This document shows, in pieces, positions 12,737 to 20,048 of a stretch of 29,481 nt of DNA (position 1 is its first letter; the number at the start of each line of letters is the position of its first letter). The notes beneath the pieces are model-generated. The model had not been told where the DNA came from and did no database searches. It was given only the letters and a program-made list of their open reading frames with translations. The DNA lies in IMG/VR virus record IMGVR_UViG_3300048925_000659, positions 1 through 29,481 of that record. One strand, given 5' to 3'. A program made the position numbers and the translations under genes. The DNA is from a virus.

Positions 12737-13089
12737 GCGTCGTCCAGTTCATCGGGGATCACCGCACTGCTGTTGCGCGCACGCTGCGCGAGACGTTCGG
12801 TGTGGGGATCTCCGACCTGGGCGACGGCCTCAGATGGGGCGAAGCGCTGACGCTGCTGCAGGAAGCAGCGAGCGACCCGTCTACCGCGCTGGGCGCGAAG
12901 TTGGCGGGATGGTCTTACCCGGCATCAGTGCCGGTGCTGCTGGGCCTGGTGGCTCAGATCGGCAACGAGAAGGCGTCGAAGAAGGTCATGCCGTGGGTGC
13001 TAAAGCTGCGTGATGACAAACCGCGCGCGTCGGCCGATGAGGTTGCCGCGGCGCAGGCGGAACTCGAGGCGGGCATCGTCTTCAGCTGA
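12721..13089 (+). CDS. Second tail assembly chaperone frame (gpT-like), read by frameshift
   Basis: This frame (open from 12646) overlaps the end of the first chaperone in the -1 phase and encodes LSVVQFIGDHRTAVARTLRE through a helical domain ending AQAELEAGIVFS. It has no start codon with a ribosome site near its beginning; the first GTG (12802) lies inside conserved-looking sequence and lacks one. By the general rule for tail chaperones it should be made as a fusion with the first frame through a -1 shift between about 12715 and 12733. No classical slippery heptamer is visible; CTTCCCG near 12721-12727 is the least bad candidate. The start coordinate given is where the shifted reading could begin. 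Confidence 0.65.
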   Translation, partial: LPGILSVVQFIGDHRTAVARTLRETFGVGISDLGDGLRWGEALTLLQEAASDPSTALGAKLAGWSYPASVPVLLGLVAQIGNEKASKKVMPWVLKLRDDKPRASADEVAAAQAELEAGIVFS

Positions 13090-13103
13090 ACCGGGGAGGT
13101 GCT

Positions 13104-16100
13104 ATGTCGTCCGAGGTTGGCTCCGGTCACATCAGCATCTTCCCGGTGATGACGGGCTTCAAGTCCCGCGTCACGAAGGACACGAAGGACGCGGGCGCCG
13201 CGGGCGCGAAGGCTTTCGAGGGTGGATTCAAGGGTGCTGGAGCATCTACGGGTCGGGCTCTCGGCAGTGGATTGAAGTCCGCTCTTTCCGCGAGCGCTGG
13301 CAACCTCGGTGCGGCGGAGCTTTCGAAGCTGAACGCGAACGTGGCATCGGCTGCTGCCGCACTGTCGAAGTCGCGCCTGAAGCAGCAGGATGATGCCGGT
13401 CGAGTGCGGGTCGCTGAGGTGCGTCTGCAGGAAGCGATCGCGAAGTCCGGCGCTGCGTCGTCTCAGGCAGTTGCTGCGGAGGAGCGTCTCGCGATTGCGC
13501 GGCGCGTTCACGGCACCGCGACGGAGGTTGTTGCTGCGGCGTCGCTGCGTCTGAAGACCGCGCAGGAGGCTCTTGCGGCAGCGAACGTGGCTACCGCCCT
13601 CGCATCCGACGTCGCCTCGGGTGGGCTGCGGCGCATGGTTGCCGGCTTCCGTGATGGGTTCGTGAACGCGAACGCGGCACGATCCTCATTCACTGGCCTC
13701 TCCGGTTCGATCGGAGGGCTGCTGCGGGCAGTGTCGGACCTGACGGGGCTGTCCGCGTTGGGGCGTCTGGCCCGGCTGGCAGCCGCCCAGGTGTCCACGG
13801 CGTTCACGTCGCTCGCCACATCGGTGGGCGGAGGGCTCGCTCGAGCTCTCACCACGACCCGGTCGTGGCTCGGTGATATCGGCTCCACTGTGCGAGGCGC
13901 CTTCGCCCCATACGCGCAGTACGCGGCGGCGGCGGGGACCATACTCGCCTCGCCGTTCGTGAAGCTCGGGACCAAGGTCTCGGGGTGGCTCTCCCCGATG
14001 ACGTCTCAGGTCTCGGGGATGTTCAGCAAGATCGCGGGAATGGCCGGCCCTGCCGGAGCGCGGCTCGTGTCTGGAATCAGGACGGGTCTCGGGCAGATCG
14101 GCAGCGTCACGTCGAGCGCTCTGCTCACTGTCGCTTCCGCAGCGGGCCGCGCGGGGCAAGCGGCTGGCGAAGCCTTCCGCTCAGGGCTTGCGAGTGCATC
14201 GACTGGGGCGGCAGCTGTAGTCGCTGGCGTCGTCGCCGCGATCAAGTCCGGAGTGTCGGCGTTCTCTAGCCTGCAGGGCGCTGTGTCTGGCTTGCAGCGG
14301 ATCACTGGCGGGACGGTCCAGGAAGTCTCTGGGCTGCGCGCAGCCATGCAGCTGTCGGGCATGGATGTCGACAACGCGACGACGTCGCTGACGCGGTTCT
14401 CCGCGAACCTCGAGACGGCCGCTTCCAGCCAGGAATCGGCTGCGGAGATGAGCAAGAAGCTCGGCTTCGACATCACTGACGCCAACGGTGATGTGCGTGA
14501 CATGACCGAACTGCTGCCGCTCGTGGCGGACAAGTTCAAGAGCATGGAGAACGGCACCGAGAAGACTGCGCTCGCGGTCAAGCTGTTCGGCAAGTCGGGT
14601 ACTCAGATGCTCCCGTTCCTGAACAAGGGCGCGGCGGGTATCGAGGAGCTCACGGGAAAGGCTGCTGGTCTCGGGCTCGTCCTGGACGAGACGCAGCAGG
14701 CGAAGTTCGGGGCGTTCCGTAGCGCGTCGCGCACGCTCGGCGCGACGTTCCAAGGGCTCGCTGTCGTCATCGGGTCGACGTTCATGCCGGTCCTGACGGG
14801 CCTCGCTACGGCGTTCACGTCGGCCGTGACGCCGGCCGTGCAGAAAGTTCGGGAGTGGCTGTCGAAGCTGAACGAGCCGATCAGTGCGATCGGGGAGCGG
14901 CTGGCAGGCGTCTCCTCGGGGATGCAGGGCGTGTCGGAGGTCTTCCGCTCCGTGTCGCCCGTGCTCGCGACTGTTGGGGCCGGGTTCCTCGCCATGTCTG
15001 GTGGGGGTGTTGCTGGGCTGCTGAGCAAGATCCCGTTCCTGGGCGGCGCGCTGAGTGGGCTGCTTGGCCCGCTCGCAGCGCTCGGCGGGCCTCTGGGAAT
15101 CGCGGCTGCCGCGTTCGCTGGGTTCGCGCTTTCCGGCGGTGACGCGGCTGGGCTGGTGTCTGGGCTGACCGGAATCATCAACTCGGTCGTCGGCGCGATC
15201 CCGGGGCTCGTGGCGCAGGTGGCGTCGTTCGTCCCGCAGCTGGTGTCGTCGCTGTTGTCGCAGCTTCCGGCGCTGCTGTCCGCTGGTGCGCAGATCGTGG
15301 GTGTTCTCGTCCAGGGGCTCGTTACCGCGATCCCCTCGATCATCACTGGCGCTGTGGCTCTGGTGCAGGGTCTGATCTCTGCGATCATCGCGAGCCTGCC
15401 GCTGATCATCGCTGGCGCGATCCAGTTGGTGACCGCTCTGGTGCAAGGGCTGGTAACGGCGATCCCGGTCCTCGCGGCCGGGGCGCTGCAACTGGTGCAG
15501 GGTCTGCTCACTGGGATCGTGTCCGCATTGCCGGTGATCATCAGCGGTGCGATCACGCTCGTGATGGCGTTGGTGAACGGGATCATTTCCGCTTTGCCGG
15601 CGCTGATCGACGCGGCTCTCTCGCTAGTGCAGGGCCTGCTGACGGCGATCATTCAGAACCTGCCGATCATCATCCAGGGCGGCATCAAGCTGCTGCTGGC
15701 TCTGGTGATGGGCATCGTTCAGGCGCTGCCGAAGCTGCTCGACGCGGCACTGAACCTTGTCATGGGGTTGCTGCAGGCGATCATCGACAACTTGCCGATG
15801 ATCATCGACGCGGGTATCCAGCTGCTGCTGTCGCTCGTCACCGGGCTGATCGAGGCTCTGCCTCAGCTGATCACCGCAGCGATCAACCTCGTGCTGCAGC
15901 TGGTGGTCGGGCTGATTAACATGCTGCCGAAGCTGATCGAGGCCGGCATTCAGCTGGTCGTGTCGTTGATCACGGGACTAGTTGAGGCGATCCCGAAGAT
16001 CATCGAGATGCTGCCGCAGATCATCACGGCGATCGTCGATGGGCTGATGGGTGTCGACTGGCTCGGCCTTGGCGCGCAGATCATTCAGGGCATCATCGAC

Positions 16101-16520
16101 GGCTTCTTCAGCATGGTCGGTGCTGTCGGCGACGCGATCGGCGAGGTCGTCGGGGGGATTCTCGACTTCTTCCCCCACTCGCCCGCGAAGAAGGGTCCAC
16201 TGTCCGCTCCGGGGTGGCGTGCGTTGAAGTCGTCCGGTGCGGCGACGATGGCTCAGTTCATCGACGGCGCGCAGCAGGAAGCTCCCGGGTTCGGGGACTC
16301 GATGGCTGCCGCCGCTCAGGCCGCGTCCGCGAAGGCGCAGCTTGCGCTTTCGGGCGCGTCGACCGTGATCGCGACATCGGGCAGTACGGCTGCCGGTGGC
16401 GCACCGGCAGGTCAGGCGGGGATCACTCAGATCAACAACTTCGACCACTTGCCGGTTGAGGAAGGTATCGAGGCGGCGGGTCAGAAGCTGGCTTCTGTCG
16501 CCGGCCGGTCGCGACCGTGA
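13104..16520 (+). CDS. Tape measure protein
   Basis: The longest gene, 1138 residues, with GGGGAGG upstream of ATG 13104. Residues about 70-170 form Ala-rich coiled coils. Residues about 395-585 match the PhageMin_Tail/TP901 tape-measure core (QRITGGTVQEVSGLRAAMQL, later LVADKFKSMENGTEKTALAV and LFGKSGTQML). Several hydrophobic Gly/Ala-rich segments follow (about 645-700). Residues 720-983 are twelve tandem 22-residue units of the type [A/N]LPxII-x-AGIxLVxALVxGLI-x (DNA 15261-16052). The C-terminal quarter contains DFFPHSPAKKGPLSAPGW, a motif common at tape-measure C-termini. It sets tail length and passes through the host envelope during DNA ejection. Confidence 0.95.
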   Translation: MSSEVGSGHISIFPVMTGFKSRVTKDTKDAGAAGAKAFEGGFKGAGASTGRALGSGLKSALSASAGNLGAAELSKLNANVASAAAALSKSRLKQQDDAGRVRVAEVRLQEAIAKSGAASSQAVAAEERLAIARRVHGTATEVVAAASLRLKTAQEALAAANVATALASDVASGGLRRMVAGFRDGFVNANAARSSFTGLSGSIGGLLRAVSDLTGLSALGRLARLAAAQVSTAFTSLATSVGGGLARALTTTRSWLGDIGSTVRGAFAPYAQYAAAAGTILASPFVKLGTKVSGWLSPMTSQVSGMFSKIAGMAGPAGARLVSGIRTGLGQIGSVTSSALLTVASAAGRAGQAAGEAFRSGLASASTGAAAVVAGVVAAIKSGVSAFSSLQGAVSGLQRITGGTVQEVSGLRAAMQLSGMDVDNATTSLTRFSANLETAASSQESAAEMSKKLGFDITDANGDVRDMTELLPLVADKFKSMENGTEKTALAVKLFGKSGTQMLPFLNKGAAGIEELTGKAAGLGLVLDETQQAKFGAFRSASRTLGATFQGLAVVIGSTFMPVLTGLATAFTSAVTPAVQKVREWLSKLNEPISAIGERLAGVSSGMQGVSEVFRSVSPVLATVGAGFLAMSGGGVAGLLSKIPFLGGALSGLLGPLAALGGPLGIAAAAFAGFALSGGDAAGLVSGLTGIINSVVGAIPGLVAQVASFVPQLVSSLLSQLPALLSAGAQIVGVLVQGLVTAIPSIITGAVALVQGLISAIIASLPLIIAGAIQLVTALVQGLVTAIPVLAAGALQLVQGLLTGIVSALPVIISGAITLVMALVNGIISALPALIDAALSLVQGLLTAIIQNLPIIIQGGIKLLLALVMGIVQALPKLLDAALNLVMGLLQAIIDNLPMIIDAGIQLLLSLVTGLIEALPQLITAAINLVLQLVVGLINMLPKLIEAGIQLVVSLITGLVEAIPKIIEMLPQIITAIVDGLMGVDWLGLGAQIIQGIIDGFFSMVGAVGDAIGEVVGGILDFFPHSPAKKGPLSAPGWRALKSSGAATMAQFIDGAQQEAPGFGDSMAAAAQAASAKAQLALSGASTVIATSGSTAAGGAPAGQAGITQINNFDHLPVEEGIEAAGQKLASVAGRSRP
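15261..16052 (+). repeat. Twelve 66-bp (22-residue) tandem repeats in the tape measure gene
   Basis: The units run in register from QLPALLSAGAQIVGVLVQGL to the divergent last one starting AIPKIIEMLPQIIT. Each has Pro at position 3, branched hydrophobics, and a Gly/Ala pivot at positions 8-9, giving amphipathic or membrane-seeking helical hairpins. DNA identity between units is modest (codons have diverged), so the array is old rather than a recent slippage product. Confidence 0.8.
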
Positions 16521-16530
16521 GGAGTGCGGA

Positions 16531-17295
16531 GTGAAGCAAGCGCTCATCGTGGAAGCAGCGGGCCGAAGGATCCTCGGGCGACCGCTGGATATGGCTGAAC
16601 CCTGGGGCCTCTTCGTGGTGAAGAAGGGGCTCCAGGGGCTGAACGGGCTACCGGCGGGGCGGCGTGAATCGCTCGCTCGGGCGGCGCAGCACGGCGAGCA
16701 CGACACTCCCGTGTATCTGCCGTCCAGGGTCGTGACGATCGACGGGGTCGCGATTGAGAAGAGTGTCGACGAACTGCATCATCTTCTCGACTCGCTGACG
16801 GGGATCGGGGCGGCGGGCGATTCGCTGCGGGTGCAGTTCACACGGTGGGACACGGTGCGCTGGGCGGATGGCCGGCGCATCTCTGCGGACGCGGACGATG
16901 AGGGGCGTTGGCTTGGACGCAAGGTGTGGGCTCCGTTCCAGATTCAGTTCGTGTTCCCTGATCCTCGTCTCTACGGGGAAGCGCGCAGCTTCCCGTTCTC
17001 CGGAAGTGCAGTCCGAGTGTTCCACTACGGCAACTTCCCCGCATCGCCAAAGTTCACCATTCCCAGCGCCCCGAGTTCGTACTCGATCTCGTGGCCTGGC
17101 GGGTTCTTCTCGGTGACGGGGGCGACGACGGGAGGAACGCATGTCGTCGACATGCTCACCGGTCGTGTCACTCGTAACGGGGTGTGGATGCCCGGTGTTG
17201 GACGCGGCCCGCTACTCACCGTTCCGCCCGGTCAGCAGGTGCAGGTGTCGATGAGTGTTCCGGGGACTGGCTTGATCATCGATCCGTTCGTGTGA
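16531..17295 (+). CDS. Distal tail protein (Dit-like minor tail protein)
   Basis: A 254-residue protein from GTG 16531 with GAGGAG upstream. The N-terminal half lies where phage distal tail proteins are encoded, right after the tape measure, and contains strands such as VRWADGRRISAD and QIQFVFPDPRLYGE; the P-D-P-R-x-Y-G element is usual at the junction of the N-terminal beta domain in actinophage distal tail proteins. The C-terminal half (GNFPASPKFTIPSA, GRVTRNGVWM, GTGLIIDPFV) is a galectin-like beta sandwich layout. It links the tail tube to the tip complex. Confidence 0.8.
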   Translation: MKQALIVEAAGRRILGRPLDMAEPWGLFVVKKGLQGLNGLPAGRRESLARAAQHGEHDTPVYLPSRVVTIDGVAIEKSVDELHHLLDSLTGIGAAGDSLRVQFTRWDTVRWADGRRISADADDEGRWLGRKVWAPFQIQFVFPDPRLYGEARSFPFSGSAVRVFHYGNFPASPKFTIPSAPSSYSISWPGGFFSVTGATTGGTHVVDMLTGRVTRNGVWMPGVGRGPLLTVPPGQQVQVSMSVPGTGLIIDPFV

Positions 17296-17304
17296 GGAGG
17301 CGCC

Positions 17305-18393
17305 GTGGTCGACTGGGAGATGTGGTCCCACGATGCTCGCACGGGGGATCCGATCGGGCGCGTGCCCGTGCAGGACTCGCAGTGGAACACTGGAATAGGG
17401 ACCGGATACGACGGGACGCACACGTTCGTCACCTCCGGTTCGGACGGCATCCGCGGTTCGGCTGTGGATGCATTCTTCGAGCCGAACGACCGGATCCTCG
17501 CCCTGTGGTGGGGTGACCAGTGCGCGTGGGCGCACAAGGTCGAGGACTGGGATTACGGACTTAGCAGCAGCAGCATCGTTGTGAAGACGGTCGATCTGCT
17601 CACGGAGACGCAGTGGCGCATGGTGGGTCAGGTCGACGCGCCGAACAGCCTGACGCTCACCGTCACAGATCGGTCAGCTGCCGGCGCAATCCGCGCGCTG
17701 TTCACGCGGATGATGCAGTGGAGCTCGGACTGGGCGTACCCGATCGACCTTCCCGCGGACTCCGCTGGGTCGGTGTCGGGGGACTGGCCGTTCTGGAAGA
17801 AGCGGCGCATCGCGGACATCGTGGATGAGATCCTCGAGCAGACCGGATCGGAGATCTATCTCCGCCCGTACAACGCGGGCGCCGCTGGTGCCCGGCAGCT
17901 GCGGTTCCAGACTCTGGTCGCTTCTCGTATCCAGGTCGGGCTGTCGAGCTTCAATCTGCAGGCGAAGAAGCAGCCGCTCACGGACGTTCACTTCAAGAAG
18001 AGCGGCGCTCTGCAAGTCACTGGCGTGCTCGGTGTGGGCGGCGGGACCGGCACGGGCGAGGACCAGCCGACCGCGTGGGCGGGGCTCATGGGAGACCCGG
18101 CGATCATCCCCATCCGGGACACGAAGCACAACTTCCCCGGCCTCACCGGTGACGCTCTGCAAGAGGCGACGAACAACTACTTCGAGGCGAACCGTGTGCC
18201 GTTGACGCAGTGGTCGATCGGCGGGTTCACGATCTCGGACGAGTGGTCGCCGGAAGACGCCGCGGTGGCGCGAGGGTGGCAGATCGAGTCGAACGGTGAC
18301 GACGTCATCCCCGACGCTACACACAACCTCCGGGTCCTGAAGCTCAGCGGCAGCCTCGGACGAGAATTGAAGGTCGAGGTGCAGGATGTATGA
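17305..18393 (+). CDS. Minor tail protein / tail-tip (Tal-like N-terminal) protein
   Basis: A 362-residue protein from GTG 17305 with GAGGAGG upstream. The N-terminal region (GRVPVQDSQWNTGIGTGYDG, WWGDQCAWAHKVEDWDYG) and the following helix RRIADIVDEILEQTG resemble the tail-hub proteins that follow the distal tail gene in actinophages. The later part (LQEATNNYFEANRVPLTQWS) fits the gp27-like hub fold. No peptidase motif is visible. The stop lies inside the next gene (8-base overlap), indicating coupled expression. Confidence 0.7.
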   Translation: MVDWEMWSHDARTGDPIGRVPVQDSQWNTGIGTGYDGTHTFVTSGSDGIRGSAVDAFFEPNDRILALWWGDQCAWAHKVEDWDYGLSSSSIVVKTVDLLTETQWRMVGQVDAPNSLTLTVTDRSAAGAIRALFTRMMQWSSDWAYPIDLPADSAGSVSGDWPFWKKRRIADIVDEILEQTGSEIYLRPYNAGAAGARQLRFQTLVASRIQVGLSSFNLQAKKQPLTDVHFKKSGALQVTGVLGVGGGTGTGEDQPTAWAGLMGDPAIIPIRDTKHNFPGLTGDALQEATNNYFEANRVPLTQWSIGGFTISDEWSPEDAAVARGWQIESNGDDVIPDATHNLRVLKLSGSLGRELKVEVQDV

Positions 18394-19063
18394 CCTCCGG
18401 GACGTGTGGGGTTGGCTGCAGAAGCTGATCGCACGGGTCGACAAGCTCGAGTCCGGTGAGTGGCTGGAGAACTCTTCCATCACGAACGGCCGCATGCGGT
18501 TCATCGGCGGGCTGCTGCTCATCGACTCCGGCGGAACACTCACCGTGGTCGGGCATATGAACGGCGAAGGCGACTTCGTGTGGAACGGGCCTTGGGCGCT
18601 CACGGGAGCGGGTGAGATAACCGGGGATGTGGATGTCACGGGGTCGATCGAGATCCTCGATGATGGGCGCATCAAGGTCGGGAACGTGCTCATCGAGGAC
18701 GGGAAGATCACGATCACTGCCGGCGGGAACACCATCATCATCGATGGAACGACCGGGAAGATCATTGCCGGGAACCTGACGATCGATCCGTCGTCGAATG
18801 GTGGGTCGATCAAGTACGCGACCGGCCCGGAAGTTTTCGCGTTCGGGGGAGAACTCGACCTCTACTCCACTCCCGGTGGTGCGTACGTCACGCTGAACGG
18901 AACCGCGGGCGAGCTCCATGGTCCCGGCACGCGGTGGATCCGCGTGACCGCGACCGGCATCCAGATCGTCGGACTACCCACGAAGACTGCGCTCGAGACC
19001 GGGCTGCCAGCTGGGGTCGTTCACGCGGACACGTCCGGGAACCTCTTCCGGATAGTGTCCTAG
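18386..19063 (+). CDS. Minor tail protein with beta-helical repeats
   Basis: A 225-residue protein, MYDLRDVWGWLQKLIARVDK at the N-terminus (a short coiled-coil trimerisation helix). From about residue 50 it is a run of short Gly/Asp-turn strands (GEITGDVDVTGSIEILDDG, GKITITAGGNTIIIDGTTG), the hallmark of triple-stranded beta-helix fibres. Likely part of the tail tip or a short fibre. Its TAG stop shares the CTAG at 19060-19063 with the stop of the convergent lipoprotein gene. Confidence 0.75.
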   Translation: MYDLRDVWGWLQKLIARVDKLESGEWLENSSITNGRMRFIGGLLLIDSGGTLTVVGHMNGEGDFVWNGPWALTGAGEITGDVDVTGSIEILDDGRIKVGNVLIEDGKITITAGGNTIIIDGTTGKIIAGNLTIDPSSNGGSIKYATGPEVFAFGGELDLYSTPGGAYVTLNGTAGELHGPGTRWIRVTATGIQIVGLPTKTALETGLPAGVVHADTSGNLFRIVS

Positions 19064-19473
19064 CCCTGGTCTGTGCACAGAGCGAGGCGCGCGCCTGTGA
19101 TGATCACGCCGCTGTCGGCGTAGATGTCGGCTCCGTTTCGCTGCTCACCGTCGATCACCGAGATCGTGTCGGACGTCTCCCCGCTTCGCAGGCGTTCGCA
19201 AGCTTCCATTCCCGCCGAGAGCAGCTGCTCATCTGTGGCGTTCGGGATGACGGTGTTCGCGGGCAGCTTCTCACGCACGTAGGTGAGGAACTGTGCGTCG
19301 CCGCTGTCTGCGGCCGGCGTCTCTGCCGTGAGCGGCGCAGCGGTAGGTGTGGGCTCGTCCATCGTGACGGTCGCCTGATCGGTGGGCTCCGGGGCGGGTG
19401 CTGTGGTGCATCCGGTGAGGGCGAGTCCTGCAAGTAGTAGTGCCGCGACGAGCGGCCCTTTAGTCTTGGGCAC
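19060..19473 (-). CDS. Secreted lipoprotein with DUF732-like domain (candidate moron)
   Basis: A 137-residue protein on the opposite strand to the tail genes. GTG 19473 is preferred: AGGGAGG lies about six bases upstream, and the start is followed by a Lys-containing n-region, hydrophobic core and lipobox LTGC (Cys22). A Thr/Pro/Ala-rich linker (about 24-65) precedes a domain beginning AQFLTYVREKLP with one Cys near ACERLRSGE and another near LALC, as in DUF732 domains of actinobacteria. The longer open frame upstream has non-coding composition. Insertion in reverse orientation among late genes implies expression from its own promoter, probably in the lysogen. Phage lipoproteins such as T5 Llp and TP-J34 Ltp block superinfection; a similar role here is inference. 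Confidence 0.8.
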   Translation of the reverse strand: MPKTKGPLVAALLLAGLALTGCTTAPAPEPTDQATVTMDEPTPTAAPLTAETPAADSGDAQFLTYVREKLPANTVIPNATDEQLLSAGMEACERLRSGETSDTISVIDGEQRNGADIYADSGVIITGARLALCTDQG

Positions 19474-19497
19474 GATGACCTCCCTGTAGGTCGTCTG

Positions 19498-19530
19498 CCC
19501 CACATCAGTGCCAGCTGGTGTGGGGCTTCT
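19498..19530 (+). terminator. Intrinsic terminator with T-rich tail
   Basis: Arms 19498-19508 and 19515-19525 pair over 11 bp (one G-T), loop TGCCAG, followed on the forward strand by CTTCTCTT. It lies between the lipoprotein start and the next tail gene. It would stop forward transcription crossing the antisense of the lipoprotein, so the tail genes downstream may need a further promoter or antitermination. Confidence 0.6.
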
Positions 19531-19591
19531 CTTGTGCCCGGAGCATACCGCCGCTGGCGGCTGGTTTCTATACCCCACCGGGAGGGCGCTC

Positions 19592-20044
19592 ATGGTCGCT
19601 GTGACAGGGAACGTGTCCACGTTCGGGCTCTCGTCCGTCCCGTTCTACGGGGCGGAGGTCGTGTTCATCCCGTCGAGCCCCGCGGTCGCGGGTGACCGGT
19701 ACGTGCTGTCGGGCCGTGAGGTTCGGGTTCCGATCGAGGGCGGCAGTGGGGCTTTCACCGCGAACCTTGCTCCGACTGAGACGACGCGGCCGGCGACGTT
19801 CTACAGGATCCGGATCGAGTCCCTCGACCCGGCGAACAACTTCACGTACATCGACTTCCCCGATTGGGAGTTGCGGGTTCCGACGACAGGCGGGCCGATC
19901 GCGGACCTTCTGGACCTGTCTGGCAACCCGGCGATGGTGTGGGCGGGGCCGACACCTCCGCCGGTGGCTCCCGTTCCAGGCATGTGGTGGCTCGATACGA
20001 ACGAGGACTCAGCCAACTATGGCTGGCTGATGGAGTGGGAGTAA
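19592..20044 (+). CDS. Minor tail protein, small beta domain
   Basis: A 150-residue protein. ATG 19592 follows GGGAGGGCG and is preferred to the upstream open frame, which crosses the terminator. It reads MVAVTGNVSTFGLSSV, then FYRIRIESLDPANNFTYIDF with a closing PPVAPVPGMWWLDTNEDSAN; the final P-x-P-G-M-W-W-L-D-T is seen at the ends of actinophage fibre-linking proteins. Probably an adaptor between the tail tip and the spike encoded next, which starts four bases after its stop. Confidence 0.65.
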   Translation: MVAVTGNVSTFGLSSVPFYGAEVVFIPSSPAVAGDRYVLSGREVRVPIEGGSGAFTANLAPTETTRPATFYRIRIESLDPANNFTYIDFPDWELRVPTTGGPIADLLDLSGNPAMVWAGPTPPPVAPVPGMWWLDTNEDSANYGWLMEWE

Positions 20045-20048
20045 GCGC

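Noticed and set aside
14181-15491. 436-residue reverse-strand open frame inside the tape measure gene
   Set aside because: Arg/Gln/His-rich low-complexity translation that mirrors the repetitive forward coding sequence; a GC-driven antisense shadow.
14603-15652. 349-residue reverse-strand open frame in the tape measure gene
   Set aside because: Ser/Thr/Pro/Ala-biased product antisense to the repeats, no ribosome site, no recognisable domain.
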